From: Nepenthes gracilis
Lineage: Eukaryota > Streptophyta > Magnoliopsida > Caryophyllales > Nepenthaceae
NCBI GenBank assembly: GCA_033239525.1
Contig: BSYO01000036.1
Coordinates: 1,882,126-1,946,125, forward strand
Direction of reading: 5' to 3'
Length of the DNA stretch: 64,000 bases
Made by a program: the position numbers and the translations under genes. This document shows positions 1-11,800 of the stretch, one piece after another. The notes under the pieces were generated by a model. That model saw only the letters and a program-made list of their open reading frames with translations, ran no database searches and had not been told where the DNA came from. Position 1 is the first letter of the stretch. Each line of letters begins with the position of its first letter.

Positions 1-1526
1 AAAGTATTTCTACAAATAACAAAATATTTATACTAAATTAAACATGATTTACCTCTTTTAATTATTGGATATAAATCATTCGAGATCCAACATGTACCCT
101 CTTAGCTTAGAGCAAAAGCCTGATACATGCAGTAAATCAATGGATTTAGGAATTTTTGATAAAAGGTGATTAGACTCACATACATTTAGAGGGGAATGGT
201 GAATACAGGGCAGATTAAAACTTGCATAAAAGGAAATTACACACCAACTCATTGATGAAGGTCAAGAATCAACAAGTTCCATAGAAAATTCTTTCGGATT
301 TTGAGTTGTCAACTGAAAATTCATTTTATGAGAAGAGCAACTTGCCTGAGATTCAAACACACTATACATTAGTTCACTAAACCCGATACGAGGGGCCCTA
401 CACTGCACGGTCCTTCTGCCATTCGGAGGAAATTCAATGACCACAGGTTTTTTTTTCTTTCATTTCAAACAAAACAAAAAGAAAAAAAACAAAGCAGTTC
501 TCGGCCATTAGATTTGATATGAACGGCCAAGGACCTGTGACATAGGCCCTGTGCTGCGTCAGTGCGGCATAGGCCCCCTTGGTCACACTAAACCCAGACT
601 CGTGCTTATCTTAAGCCTCCTTAGATATTGCAATGCTGTAGCAAAATCAGAACTTTTAGATTTCTTCCGGTTCCATTGGGTCTTATCGAATGAACTCGAT
701 CAACAGCACCGAACTTTGACATCCTCACCACACAGACTGGCTAACAAGTTTGGTTAAATGTTGAAGTGTCATGGATGAGAGAACTTCATAAGCACAAGGA
801 ACAATGCATCATGAAAATATGGAATTCTCTTCAAGGATTAATGACTTTTTTTAAAAAGGTAGTACTCTTAATCAGCTTTTGAAGTTCAAAAGCCACACCA
901 GGGAGAATTGAATAGATCATCAAAAATGGTTTGGAGAAGGAGCTAGCGGGGAAATTTATCTTCTGCTCGAGCCAAATTTCAGCCAAAACCAAGTGAAACA
1001 CCCGGGCAGAATTTTAATACTTCAGCCAACTTCAAGCCAACATCGTATGAACTTCAGACGAACCGAATCTGCCACTGCAGTGCTTAAGCCAGCATCAAGC
1101 ATATTGGGAGCTGAACATGCTGGCACTTCAGATCTGGAGAGATAACCCAAATATAAGAGTTAGTGAATTTGCTAATCACTCATAACAGTTATTATTACAG
1201 TAAGCACTTCCCTCACGGAGAAATTTTAGACATAAGCAAGAAAAGTTGGTCACAGCAACACTGCAGATTCTTTTCAAGGATTTTTCTTACCTTTGGATTT
1301 ATTTATTAATATCTATATGAATAGTTACCAATATTTTTTCCAATCGAAATCCTCCTTTATCTGGGATTTATGGTCACTATAGAGTCATGCTATGGGGACT
1401 GGAGTGTTAAGGTACTTACCAATCTTTTCCCTTTTGTTTGTTATTATTTTACTGTTTGTAGACAATTAATAAATATTAAGACATACTAATTTATACTGAC
1501 ATTGATTTAAATTTACTTGTTTTATA
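1..1526. other. Left-edge DNA without a recognisable gene
   Basis: Both strands carry only short open frames with no family resemblance that I recognise. The stretch 900-1150 is less AT-rich than its surroundings and could be a piece of an exon or an old repeat, but every frame there is interrupted and no splice-bounded reading makes sense. The segment ends at the T-run that forms the left target-site duplication of the LTR element. Confidence 0.5.
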
Positions 1527-1531
1527 TTTTT
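1527..1531. repeat. Left target-site duplication (TTTTT) of the Copia element
   Basis: Five T residues directly before the TG of the 5' LTR match five T residues directly after the CA of the 3' LTR. The length is right for Copia integrases, but the sequence is low complexity, so the match alone is weak. Confidence 0.6.
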
Positions 1532-2620
1532 TGTTAAGGTCCTTTTTATGGTTGGCATATTCCATGATCATATTTAGTCATGTGTCGATGTCGAGTTGTG
1601 TTTTATCGAAATGCTGCATCAACATATTTATGTATCTGTCCGTTCTTGAGATCCAGGAGCACCGCGCCTGCCGTGAGCACACCAGCCGTTCGAGTCGCGA
1701 TTCCAGTACCACCAAGCTTGCCGTGCGCTTTCTATCCGCTCGAGCCTCGATTCCCGTACACCAGCGCCTACTGTGCGCTCGACTTCCGCTCGAGTGCCAA
1801 TTCTAAAACCTACCCGCTCGAAGCTGGCCATCCTTTCGCTTGAGCTCCCGTATGGTTTTCTCTTGAAACCCTCATTGCGTTTGCCGCGTGCTCGAGCCAC
1901 ACTTGAGTGCCACGACAACGGGCAGAATTTTTAAACCCATTTTTCGAGCCCTCTATAAATATGCTCCTTATTTCATTTGTCCTAACTTTGATTGATGCAT
2001 TTGAAGCGCCTCTCCTTGAGAAATATTCATCTCTTACTTCACTAATACGCTCCAATTGAGAAAACCGATCTTTCATCATTGTACTTTATGTGCTAACAAG
2101 TTTTCTCAACACCTTCTCTTTTACCGATCTATCACTTCTATCCTTCTACCTTCGTTGGTGACGTCGATACGTTGAAGAAGGGGATCCGATCGTGTTCCCT
2201 ACTTTAAGCGGTCCGAGAGAGAAAATTGACGTGAAGACCGGAATGCATCCGGTCCCGTTGCCGCGGGAAAATCCAAGGAATTTCTTGGTAGGGATCATAA
2301 GACGGGAGTAAGTCGACTAGGTTAGCGCATCTGTACCAGCCGATCTGTAGGTTGATTTTCATAGTGCATATCTTCTCTGGCCGTTAAAGCCATAAGGGTT
2401 TTTCTCAATTACCGTGGGTATTGAGTTTTTCCTTCGTTACCAAAAATTGTCTCTATCATTATTGCTTATTGTCATATATTGTTTATATATATTATTGTTG
2501 TTGTTATCTAGATATAAATATTCATTACGTGTATTGAATATTTATTTTTATACTACGTCTGCTAACCTTGCACGGGATCAAAATATTGTTGTGCAAATTG
2601 GGACAAAATATCCTTTTTCA
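1532..2620 (+). repeat. 5' LTR of the Copia-type element
   Basis: It starts TGTTAAGG and ends TTTTTCA. It aligns throughout with 7039-8107: shared blocks include GGAGCACCGCGCCTGCCGTG near the start, CCTCTATAAATATGCTCC (a TATA-like box of the LTR promoter) in the middle, and the run around the CATATATTGTTTA segment before the end. The two copies are clearly diverged. Confidence 0.9.
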
Positions 2621-2622
2621 AT

Positions 2623-2635
2623 TGGTATCAGAGAC
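2623..2635 (+). other. Primer-binding site (initiator tRNA-Met)
   Basis: TGGTATCAGAGA, two bases after the 5' LTR end, matches the usual plant Copia primer-binding site complementary to the 3' end of initiator tRNA-Met. Its position confirms the element orientation. Confidence 0.9.
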
Positions 2636-2663
2636 TTACCCCAATCCGCGACCCCCAATCTAG

Positions 2664-4415
2664 ATGCATACTAGTCAATTGTTGTCCGTTCCTCCCTACT
2701 TTGATGGGAGTAATTATGACTATTGGAAGGTTCGTATGAGAACCTTTCTTAAATTGATGGATGAGCGCATGTGGTCATGCACTCAAATTGGGTGGACTCC
2801 ACGCAAAAGTACCACGGGGAATGAACTGAAAGTTCTATCTTTATGGATGAAAGAAGAGCTTGATTCATGCAATTGGAATAGCAATGGACTACATGTTATT
2901 TTTATAGTTGTATCTCCTGAAGAGTTTAAACGTATATCTACGTGCGATACCTCAAAGAATGCGTGGAACATTCTTGAAATCACTCATGAAAACACCAAAC
3001 TTGTTAAGAATTCAAAACTACAAATTCTTGACTAGATTTGAAGAAATTCGAATGAAGGATGACGTGACCTTTGATGAATTTTATACTCAATTAAATGATA
3101 TTATAAATTCCTCATTTAATTTAGGAGAACAAATTCCTAAATATAGAATAATTAGAAAAGTCATTCGATCACTCCCAAAACGATATAGACCAAAAGTCAC
3201 TACTATCGAAGAAAGTAAAGATCTTGATCAATTCAAAATCGAAGAACTTGTTGAATCCCTTAAAATATATGAACACACTCTTTCTCAATAAAAAAAAAAA
3301 CAAATCAATTGCCCTGAAAACTATAAAGGAAGGGAGAGATCGTCACTTGGACCGGGAGTCATGTAGTGATGAGGAGTTTGCCATGTTCATAAAAAATTTT
3401 AAGAAATTCTTCAAAAATAAGAATAGCAAACGTTCCTTCAAAGGAATTGATTTATCTCATATTTCTATCAAAACAGATAAAAAGGAAACTAAAGATTCTA
3501 AAAATTAGAAACCCCAAAGAATCCAGTACCATGAATGCTATGACTTCGTCAATATCCGGATCGAGTGCCTAAAGTTTAAGCATCTGAAAGGAAAAGCTTT
3601 AAATGTGTCTCTAACAGATAATGAAAATCACGATGAAAAATCCACAGGGGTTGATGAGGTAAATTATATGGCTTTCAAGACAACTCTCATCAGTGGTAAT
3701 GAAGCCACCAGTGCACCTCTTGAACAATCAAATTTCTTTCATGAAGAATCTGATAACAAATTTGATGGGCTTCAAGAATGATATGATAAACTGTTTAGGA
3801 AATACGTAAAAGTAAAGAAAACAAATAAAACCTTAAACAGTAAACTCATTGAATTGGAAAAAGAAAAGGCAAAAGTTATGACCCAATTGGATAATGTCAT
3901 AAAGATACATCATGATCTAGAAATAAAAAATAGCTCCTTAATCGCAAAAATTAAATCCCTAGAAGTGGAGTTTAAAAACACTAAGAACGATATAAGCATA
4001 TTTTCAAGTGGAACACAAAAACTTTATCACATGTTGAGTCTTGGAAAAATTGTTTGAAATAAAAAGGGTTTGGGATACGTTGAGAATATTTTCCAACATT
4101 GCGCGCAACCTAAAACTATTTTTGTTTCCGCCACAAGCATTCCAAACAAAAACGCTAACATATCTAAAATCACTAAGTCAATGCCTCAATGTGTGGAGAT
4201 TTGGCTCCAATCCTTTACCTAATCTATATAGCCAACGGGTTATGAAGAAAGCCACCAACCCTAACCAGTCAATTAAAGCAAATGATTATTTCCACCAAAG
4301 ACCTAGAAAGTCCCCTTTCGTGCCCAAGTTTATGCCTACTTGTCATGTGTGTGAAAAGATTGGTTACCTTCGTCCCCATTGCTATACCATGAATTTTCTG
4401 ATCAACCAAAGATAA
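2664..4415 (+). pseudogene. gag-like relic (UBN2/DUF4219 type) of the Copia element
   Basis: The first open segment (2664-3035) carries the YFDGSNYDYWKVRM-type start of plant Copia gag proteins. The reading then continues in another frame from about 3010 to 3291 (FEEIRMKDDVTFDEFYTQL, then SLPKRYRPKVTTIEE), so a frameshift separates them. Further pieces lie at 3224-3508 and 3854-4057, the latter lysine/glutamate-rich and probably coiled coil, and at 4041-4415. A zinc-knuckle relic at 4341-4382 reads CHVC-EKIG-Y-LRPH-C: the usual histidine is tyrosine. The mix of frames and stops shows that no intact capsid protein can be made. No pol follows it. Confidence 0.85.
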
Positions 4416-5306
4416 GAAACAAAAAAGCATAAACTTGTTCATCGCATTCAACAACTAAATGACCAAGTAAAAAGGTTAAATCAGAAAGTGAATTTGGGGA
4501 GAAAAATATGGGTCAAGAAAAGTAAGCTAAAACCCTAATCAAATTTTTTTTAAAAAAAATGTAAAGTTTGGTCAAGATGAATTTTTCGATTTGTGCACTG
4601 GCCCTCCACGAGCTCGAGCGCATGCTGCTCGCCTTTATTTTCCAGCGAGCAGCGTACGCAGAACCAAACCCTCCTTCCACGCCAAATCCTTTTAGTCGTT
4701 CTCTCCTCTCTCCGGCTACCTCTCTCTCGTACCCACCTCCACATCTACCTTCCTTCTTCTCCATTGTCGGCATCTATAAGGAAAATTTCGCTCCTTTCCC
4801 TCCCTTTCTTCCTTTGTGTTCCGTCCGCCATTAATGGTGGTCCCGGCCCTTCTTCCGTTTTTGGCCGGATTGCCTCATGAGTCATCGGTTTCTTACCCCT
4901 TTGCTCTAAATCTACCAGTTATTGTGTGGATCTCACACCGGCCATGATTTGGGTGTCCCCCGTTCTTGGCTCTACCAGCACTAATGGCGCCTCCCTGGCC
5001 TTGTCCCTTGACGTCCTCCCATGACTGGGCATCGCAACCGGTCCTTGGGCTCCTGTCCCTGAGGCTAGTGGTGCACGGCTGGTGTGCTGGAGATGCTCCC
5101 ATGGCTGGTCGAGTGCTTGCTTCGCACCACCAGGGCCGCACCTCCCTGTGTGCCTCCCCTAACACCTGCACATAGCACCGCAACCAAAAAAAAAAGGGGG
5201 TGTAGACAGGAACCCAAACATATATATATATATATATATAAACGGGGGAGTAGGTATAACCTTATTTGGGTGTTCTTACACTTTTCTCTATATATGTGTA
5301 TTTCAT
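4416..5306. other. Interior of the Copia element between the two coding relics
   Basis: It contains a short A/T tract, a GC-richer block at about 4580-5160 with no convincing frame, an A-run and G-run at 5186-5200, and a (TA)10 microsatellite at 5221-5240. Open frames here are short and overlap on both strands, so I do not call a gene. Confidence 0.5.
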
Positions 5307-6490
5307 ATGTCGGGCCCGCATAAGTCATCTGCTCGGAAAACAATCGGCAAACGTAATTGGCCGAGTGGGCTCTCCGCTCTCAATCGTTTTATCAGTCTCG
5401 AGGCTAAGGTATTATTCACCACCCACATGTCCCATTGGCAACTCTCCTTTGAACAAGAAGTCCGCCTTGACTCCCTCGATCCCTCCATATCTTTTGTTTT
5501 CATTGACCGCTGTTGGGAGCCGGCCATCACCGGTTTGATTGCTCATTCTCTTGTTCTTATTCAAGAGTTTTATTCGAATATTCACAAGTCTTCCTCCCAT
5601 TCCTTCTCTAACTACGTGCGGGAGGAACACATCTGGATTACTTCGGATGTGATTGCACGAGTTCTTAGCCTTCCTCGGGTGACCAATCCCGACTATCCCT
5701 TCCCTTTTTTCTCCCGGCTTCATCCAAATTAGGTCGCTACATTCCTTCATGGTGGCCCCATGGAGAGGAATGGGCGATCTTTTAAGACCTCCCTCCTCTC
5801 TCCTAGGCATCTCGTCGTAAGCCGTATCATGCTCACGAATATTTTTCCTGTATCCCACTTTTCGTCCCTTCCCTAGGACAAAGCCTTATTCCTATATACT
5901 CTACTGAGTGGTCGGCCCATAGACTTGCCATCCCACTTCACTTCTCACATTATCTCCCACTTCACCGCCTGTAAAGGTAATAATTTTTCCCACGGGTGCC
6001 TCATTCAGCAGCTGCTTGCTGGCCTCGGTCATCATTTTTCCGATCTTCCTCGTCTCCAACTCGCTCGCCCCATCACCTCACCACCTTTACTCAGAGTTGG
6101 TCCCATTCTCGTCAATTTGTAGTGGACCCCCAGGAGCCGTTCGATAAGCCTCTCCCTGCGGTGCCTCCCTATCAGCCCGAGGATGGACCATCTAGCTCCG
6201 CATCGTCCTACCCTGACCCCTCAGGCCCCGGACCGTCTGTTCCTCACCGGCACTCCACCTCTTCCTCCGCTACTCTAATGAGCCAGATGTCTCGCCTTAC
6301 CGATCGCTTTAAGCGTCTTTATTCATCACAAGAGCGGATCCTTACTTCCTAATCTCATATGCAGTCACATATTCTTGCTAGCTTTAAGCGTATGGATGCC
6401 CATTTGACTACACAGGAGGCTAAGCTTCGATGGTGGTGGCATCATTATGGTCATCAGCCCCCCGGTGATTCTTCCGGCACTAAGTGATCA
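5307..6490 (+). pseudogene. Relic with a 'putative plant transposon protein' type domain
   Basis: An intact frame at 5307-5732 (141 aa) includes RNWPSGLSALNRFISLEAK near its start and the VREEHIWITSDVIARVLSLP block near its end. This resembles the plant-specific domain found in many Copia and Gypsy internal regions after gag. The similarity continues past the stop at 5732 in shifted frames (LYTLLSGRPIDLPSHF, then a proline/serine-rich stretch around 6120-6350) to about 6490. There the phrase FLALRDKKGE, common in the 3' interior of plant LTR elements, is visible. Its function in the element is unknown. Stops at 5732 and 6350 make it a pseudogene. Confidence 0.65.
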
Positions 6491-7026
6491 CATTTCTTGG
6501 CTCTTCGTGACAAAAAAGGGGAGAACATTTTTTGCTATTTTGATAGAGGGAGATCATATGTCTTTTATTTTTGATAAGGGGAGAGGGTATTATTTTTGAT
6601 AGGGGAGATATTATTATTTTTGTTAGGGAGAGATATTCTTATTTTTGTGAGGGAGAGTTCGTTTTGGCTTTATGTGATGATTGTATTTCTCTTAAAGACT
6701 TTATATCTTTTACTGTCTTGCCTTCATTCATTTTCTTGATGCATATTGTCTTCCTTTTCTGTTGCTACCGCTATATTATATCATTTTGTATTATATCTGT
6801 TTGTACTAACCGTGTTTGACTGTGCAACATGGTTATAGTATCAGCCGCGTGAGCCAAAAGATTTCGACAATCGGCGGTGTTGGTGTAGATTTTTACATGT
6901 ACTTATTGTATTATTTTTATTTCTCGCTAGATGTAGATTTTTATGTACACAAATTCTATCTCGATGGTGTCTGAACCCATGCTTTCCTTATATTTGTTTT
7001 ACTTTGTGTTTTGTAACGGAATTGTC
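6491..7026. other. 3' interior of the Copia element
   Basis: T-rich leader to the 3' LTR with several degenerate copies of a GGGAGA/TATTTTTG phrase (6540-6660). No coding frame is supported; the 82-codon open frame at 6571-6819 is T-rich low-complexity sequence. Confidence 0.5.
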
Positions 7027-7038
7027 GAAGGGGAAGAT
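7027..7038 (+). other. Polypurine tract of the Copia element
   Basis: GAAGGGGAAGAT lies directly before the TG of the 3' LTR, the expected place for the plus-strand primer. Confidence 0.85.
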
Positions 7039-8107
7039 TGTTAGGGTTCCTTTTATGGTTGGCATATTCTGTTACCATATTTAGTCATGTATCGATGTCG
7101 GATTGTGTTTCATCAAAGTACTGCATTAACGTATTTACATAGCTGTCCGTTCCCGGGATCCAGGAGCACCGCGCCTGCCGTGAGCACGCCAACCGCTTGA
7201 GCCACGATTCCAATACCATCGAGCCTACTGTGAGCTTTCATCCACCTGAGCCCAGATTCCCGTACACCAACGCCTGCTGTGTGCTCAACTTCTGCTCAAG
7301 CACCAATTCTAGAACCTACCCGCTCAAAGCTAGCCGTCTTCTCGCTCGAGCTCCCATAGGGTTCTCTCTTGAAACCCTCGTTACGCTCAAGCCATGCTCA
7401 AGCGCTGCGGCAACAAGTAGAATTTTTAAACCCGTTTTGAAGCCCTCTATAAATATGCTCCTTATTTCATTTGCCCTAACTTTGATTGATGCATTTGGAG
7501 CACCTCTTCTTAAGAAATATTCATCTCTTATTTCACTAATCTCACTCCAATTGAGAAAACCGATCTTTCATCATTGTGCTTTATGTGCTAAAAATTTTTC
7601 TCAACACCCTCTCTTTTACCAATCCATCACTTCTACCCTTCTACTTTCGTTGGTGACGTTGGTACGTTGAAGAAGATCCGGTCGTGTTCGCTACTTCAAG
7701 GGGTCCGAGAGAGAAGATTGACGTGAAGACCGAAAAGCGTCTGGTTTCGTTGCCGCGGGCAAATCCAAGGAGTTTATTGGTAGAGATCACAAGACGGAAG
7801 TAAGTCGGTTAGGTTAGCGCATCTGTACCATCCGATCTGTAAGTTAATTTTCATAGTGTATATCTTCTCTGGCCGTTGAAACTCGGAAGATTTTTCTCGA
7901 TTACCTGGGTATCGAGTTTTTCATTCGTCACCAAAAATTCTCTTTTTTTATTCCTTATTATCATATATTGTTTACATATTATTATTGTTGGCATCTAGAT
8001 ATAAATATTCATTACGTGTATTGAATATTTATTTTTATACTGCATCCGCTAATACTACTCGGAGTCGAAACGTTGTTGTGTAAATTGGGACAAAACGTCT
8101 TTTTTCA
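7039..8107 (+). repeat. 3' LTR of the Copia-type element
   Basis: It starts TGTTAGGG and ends CTTTTTCA, and is homologous over its whole length to 1532-2620. It shares the CCTCTATAAATATGCTCC promoter block at about 7441-7458. It is followed by TTTTT (8108-8112), matching the left flank. Confidence 0.9.
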
Positions 8108-8112
8108 TTTTT

Positions 8113-8830
8113 AATGATTTTTTACTTAAATACATGCCTTGTATTGGGTACTAGTAAACTCAAATAATAAAATATTTAGCTATATTTATCTAGTGTGTGG
8201 ATGATCTTAACTATTTATGGATTAGAAAACATTTATGGTCTAATACATGAATGAAAATATCAGTATTAGTTGTAGTTATATAAGTATAAAACATATTGGG
8301 GAATGGAAGAAAAAAACTTTAAAAATGATAAGTTAATAGGGCTATATAATCCGTTATATGGGTCAAATATCAAATATATCAGCTGATATTTTAAATATCA
8401 GCTAATATATAGCGATATTATCTGGTACGGAGAGATTTCACAACATCAGTATCAGAGAACCAACATCCGATACATATCAAGGCTGGCACAGTCATCTGTG
8501 CTATGGGCAAGAGTCCATGTGTGCACACAATTCTGCCCAAATAATCCACGTCTAGAAACGTCATCGGCACAATTGGGCCCCGTTTGACAACTTCACTGGA
8601 CTGTCACCATCTCAGCTGGCTAGTCTTGCTTGCACACACTATACAGCACAGATCTGATCATGAAAAGCATGAACTATAACAGCATCCCATGTACAAACAA
8701 GGCCATAACTTGTAATCTTCTGGGCTAGCCAATGTGTTCACGAAATAGGCCATGGCATCCATGCAGACATAAAAGACAAAATTAACTGCATCCATATGCA
8801 CATTTTAAGCACCATATCACCCCTTCCCTT
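8113..8830 (+). promoter_or_regulatory. Upstream region of the 11S globulin gene
   Basis: The AT-rich part (8113-8450) includes a patch with ATATCAGCTGATATT-like palindromes. The proximal part carries motifs expected of a seed-specific promoter: two ACGT-core bZIP/ABRE-like sites (CCACGTC at 8546-8552 and ACGTCA at 8558-8563) and an RY element, CATGCA, at 8760-8765, the target of B3 factors such as ABI3/FUS3. The motif calls are by eye and the regulation is inferred from known legumin promoters. Confidence 0.6.
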
Positions 8831-8831
8831 C

Positions 8832-8839
8832 TATAAATA
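8832..8839 (+). promoter_or_regulatory. TATA box of the 11S globulin gene
   Basis: TATAAATA lies 66 bp before the start codon and 67 bp after the RY element. A transcription start near 8862-8868 would leave a leader of about 30-35 nt, as in other legumin genes. Confidence 0.8.
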
Positions 8840-8897
8840 GCACTGCTCTCACCGCCAACCTTCCACCATCAACTCTCATAATCAATAAGTCATTGTT

Positions 8898-11800
8898 ATG
8901 GCCATACAAATAAGTCTCTTATCCCTCTTATTCTGCCTTCTTGTTCTCTGTCCTGTTGGATGCTTTGCTCTGCAGTGGGAGTGGCAAGGCCAAGGCCCAT
9001 GGCAGAGACAGCAAGGGGGACGATGGCGGCACCGCCAGCAAAGTGAGGAATGCAACATCCGAATGCTCAATGCTGCCACCCCTACACAGCGGCTGCAGGC
9101 TGAGGCTGGCGTCACAGAGTACTGGGACCACAACCACCAGCAGTTCCGGTGCGCCGGTGTGGTGGTTGTTCGTCATATCCTTGAGCCTAAAGGCCTTCTC
9201 TTGCCCTTCTATTCCAATGCACCTCACATCACTTACTGTGTCCAAGGCATGATATCCTTTAACTAGTCTATGTTTAATTTGATACCAATTAGCTATCATG
9301 TACATTTCTGGGTTATTCAGACCAAAAATTATGAACTAACTTCCATACAATTTAATATAAGTTTGGTCATATTTATAGAAAAATAAGATATACAGCCCAA
9401 TCACTTGGTAAGTCAATATGTTGTGGATCGAATGATTTTCTCCAACACTTGAGACTGTGTCAAGTAAGTGTCAGATTAAATAAATTTCTGTAACCATACT
9501 CAGCCAATATGGGTGAACAACAAACATATAAAAAGAGTTCAATCAATTGTGAAGATGGATCTAGTCTAAACACGTACATAATTCTGTATGATGATTTCTG
9601 CTGGGACAGAAGGAACCAATGGTAAAATATGCTGCCCAGTTTCATTTTGTTAGGCTTATCAAGGCAGTTTTCTCATACCAAACCTTAGATATACTACATG
9701 CTACCACATCCATTTTAAAATTGAGGAAACATTTTAGCCAACATAAAGATTAATTAGGATTTCCTTAGGACTATATCAACAATTGTAGACAATCAGTCCA
9801 AAATTTTATTATTATGGTCAAAGTGTATTGTCTTTATGGACAAACACCACCGAAAAAATGGGCACGCATAAGTCTCTGGGCTAGGCTGGAAGGAAAATGA
9901 CTGGCCACGAGTTTCTTCCCTTCTCGATTCAGACCAAGGATATGTGAATTGAATTCAAGCGAGTTCTGTAATATTCTACATCGTCATATCACATTATATC
10001 CATTAAACATGCAATCCCATCTCCAACTGTGACCACCCAACCAAGGAGAGGCACATTTTCCTTATGAACTGGCCCAGGCCCTGTCTTCACCAGCTCTAGT
10101 GCCAACATGTGGGAAAAGCAGATTAAAAGTTTCTTTCCTGTGTCAAAATGCAGGTAGTGGTATCATGGGAGTGACAATACCCGGATGCCAAGAGACATAT
10201 CAATCAGAGTCAAGAAGTGAAAGAGGTTCTGAGAGATTAAGAGATGAACACCAAAAAATTAGACGCTTCCGTGAAGGTGATGTGTTCGCAATGCCTGCTG
10301 GAGTAGCTAAATGGATTTACAATGATGGTGACTCCCCTGCTATTTGTGTAACACTCTATGACATAAGCAGCTCCCACAACCAATTGGATCAGAATCTCAG
10401 GGTATGAACCAAATATTATTTCTGTTTTTCTTTCTTCGATTTCATTAGAAGGTCCATAAGAGTAGATCATGCACCAAAACTAACTAGAGAGATAACGACA
10501 TGCACTTTCCGCTTTTGTTTTGACCACTTCACTCAGAAGATGATTACTTGGACTAAATTTGCAGTGTCTTAAGATGTTGCTACCTATATATGGAGAAATT
10601 TTAGGCACACAGATGTAAAAAGGGGTGAGTCCACTCTTACATGTAAATCTATTTGTATGTTTCTTACCTTCATGTATTTTCTATGAAGGAACCACGAAAT
10701 TCATTCACTAAAACTAATTTGATGCCAAATCCTACAAACATGAAAAGCAAACAACCAAACCTAAAACAAACAACTGAAAGATCCAACTAAATTGAACACA
10801 ATTTTAAAGGCAGCATCACAAATTCTTCAACAGTAAAGGACTGAACAATTCATGATACTTTCGAAATTTAAAAGATAACATGGAAAACACGTGCCTTTTG
10901 CTTCTACAAACTCTAAAATAATAAAAATCAAAGGATTGGGTTTTGGAATGTTTTGTTTTTAATAATCTAATGTGAAAATAAAATAAAAATTAATAACTTT
11001 GAATAAAGCAAGGATTAAAACAAGTAGAAAATATTAAAAATTGTAACTTTAAAACACAAATAAAAAGACTAAATTAAAGCAAATCAAATTTGCAAGAGGT
11101 AAACACCGAATATAAAAAAATTAGTGTGTGGCATAGAGAAAGTAAATTACAAAACAACAATTGAAGGTAAAAGAAACGAGTTTTCTAAATAGATAAGCTA
11201 AATTAAGCGAAGGATAAGAATATTTAATAATAATAATATAAACAAGTGCACTAATAGAAACGTAACTTTAAATTGCAAAAAAAAAAAAAACAAAAAAATG
11301 AACAATAACAATACACTTATCGAATAAACAAGTAACTGAACAAAAATGGGAGCAATCGAATGAAAACTTTGAATTAAGCAAAATGTTGCGTGATTACACT
11401 AATAAAAATAAATGAACTAATACCATGCAACTAACTTGATGAAAAAAAAAAACTAAAAATTAAAAATTTAAACTTGAAAATTTGCTTCTTCTCTCTCCTT
11501 CAAAAATTCTCAAAACTCTCCAAACAAAGCTCCAAAAATAATTCCCCCAAAAGAAGCTCTCAAGCCCCTTAAAAATTCTGCAGCCCCCAAAACTGCCATG
11601 CCTCAGCTCCTGAAACAAATTCTTTCCGACCCCCCAAAACTCTCTTTTATTTCTTTCTTCTTTTCTTTCTTTGATTTATTTCCTTCTTTTCTTTCTTTTG
11701 ATCTTCTTTCTTTTTTTCCCTTGCAAGACTTGCGTGGTCGGGCTTCTTTGTTTGTATTTCATTCACTTTACATGACTTGTCCCATTCAAAAGCTTCCAGT

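Larger units (their letters stand above)
1532..8107 (+). mobile_element. Non-autonomous Ty1/Copia-type LTR retrotransposon
   Basis: A complete but decayed LTR element of 6576 bp. It has two related LTRs (1532-2620 and 7039-8107), each starting TG and ending CA. A TGGTATCAGAGA primer-binding site for initiator tRNA-Met follows the 5' LTR, and a purine tract precedes the 3' LTR. TTTTT lies on both outer sides (1527-1531 and 8108-8112) and fits a 5-bp target duplication, although this is low complexity. The interior is about 4.4 kb. It holds a gag relic of the UBN2 type and a second plant-transposon-type ORF region, with no recognisable protease, integrase, reverse transcriptase or RNase H. Movement would need enzymes from another element. 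The LTRs differ in length (1089 versus 1069 bp) and at many bases, so the insertion is old. Confidence 0.9.

Noticed and set aside
1628..2079. Overlapping open frames on both strands of the left LTR
   Set aside because: They lie inside the 5' LTR and arise from its GC-richer block; the 3' LTR copy differs.
5412..5858. 148-codon open frame on the - strand
   Set aside because: Antisense of the plant-transposon-type ORF of the Copia element.
8928..9305. 125-codon open frame on the - strand
   Set aside because: Antisense shadow of 11S globulin exon 1.
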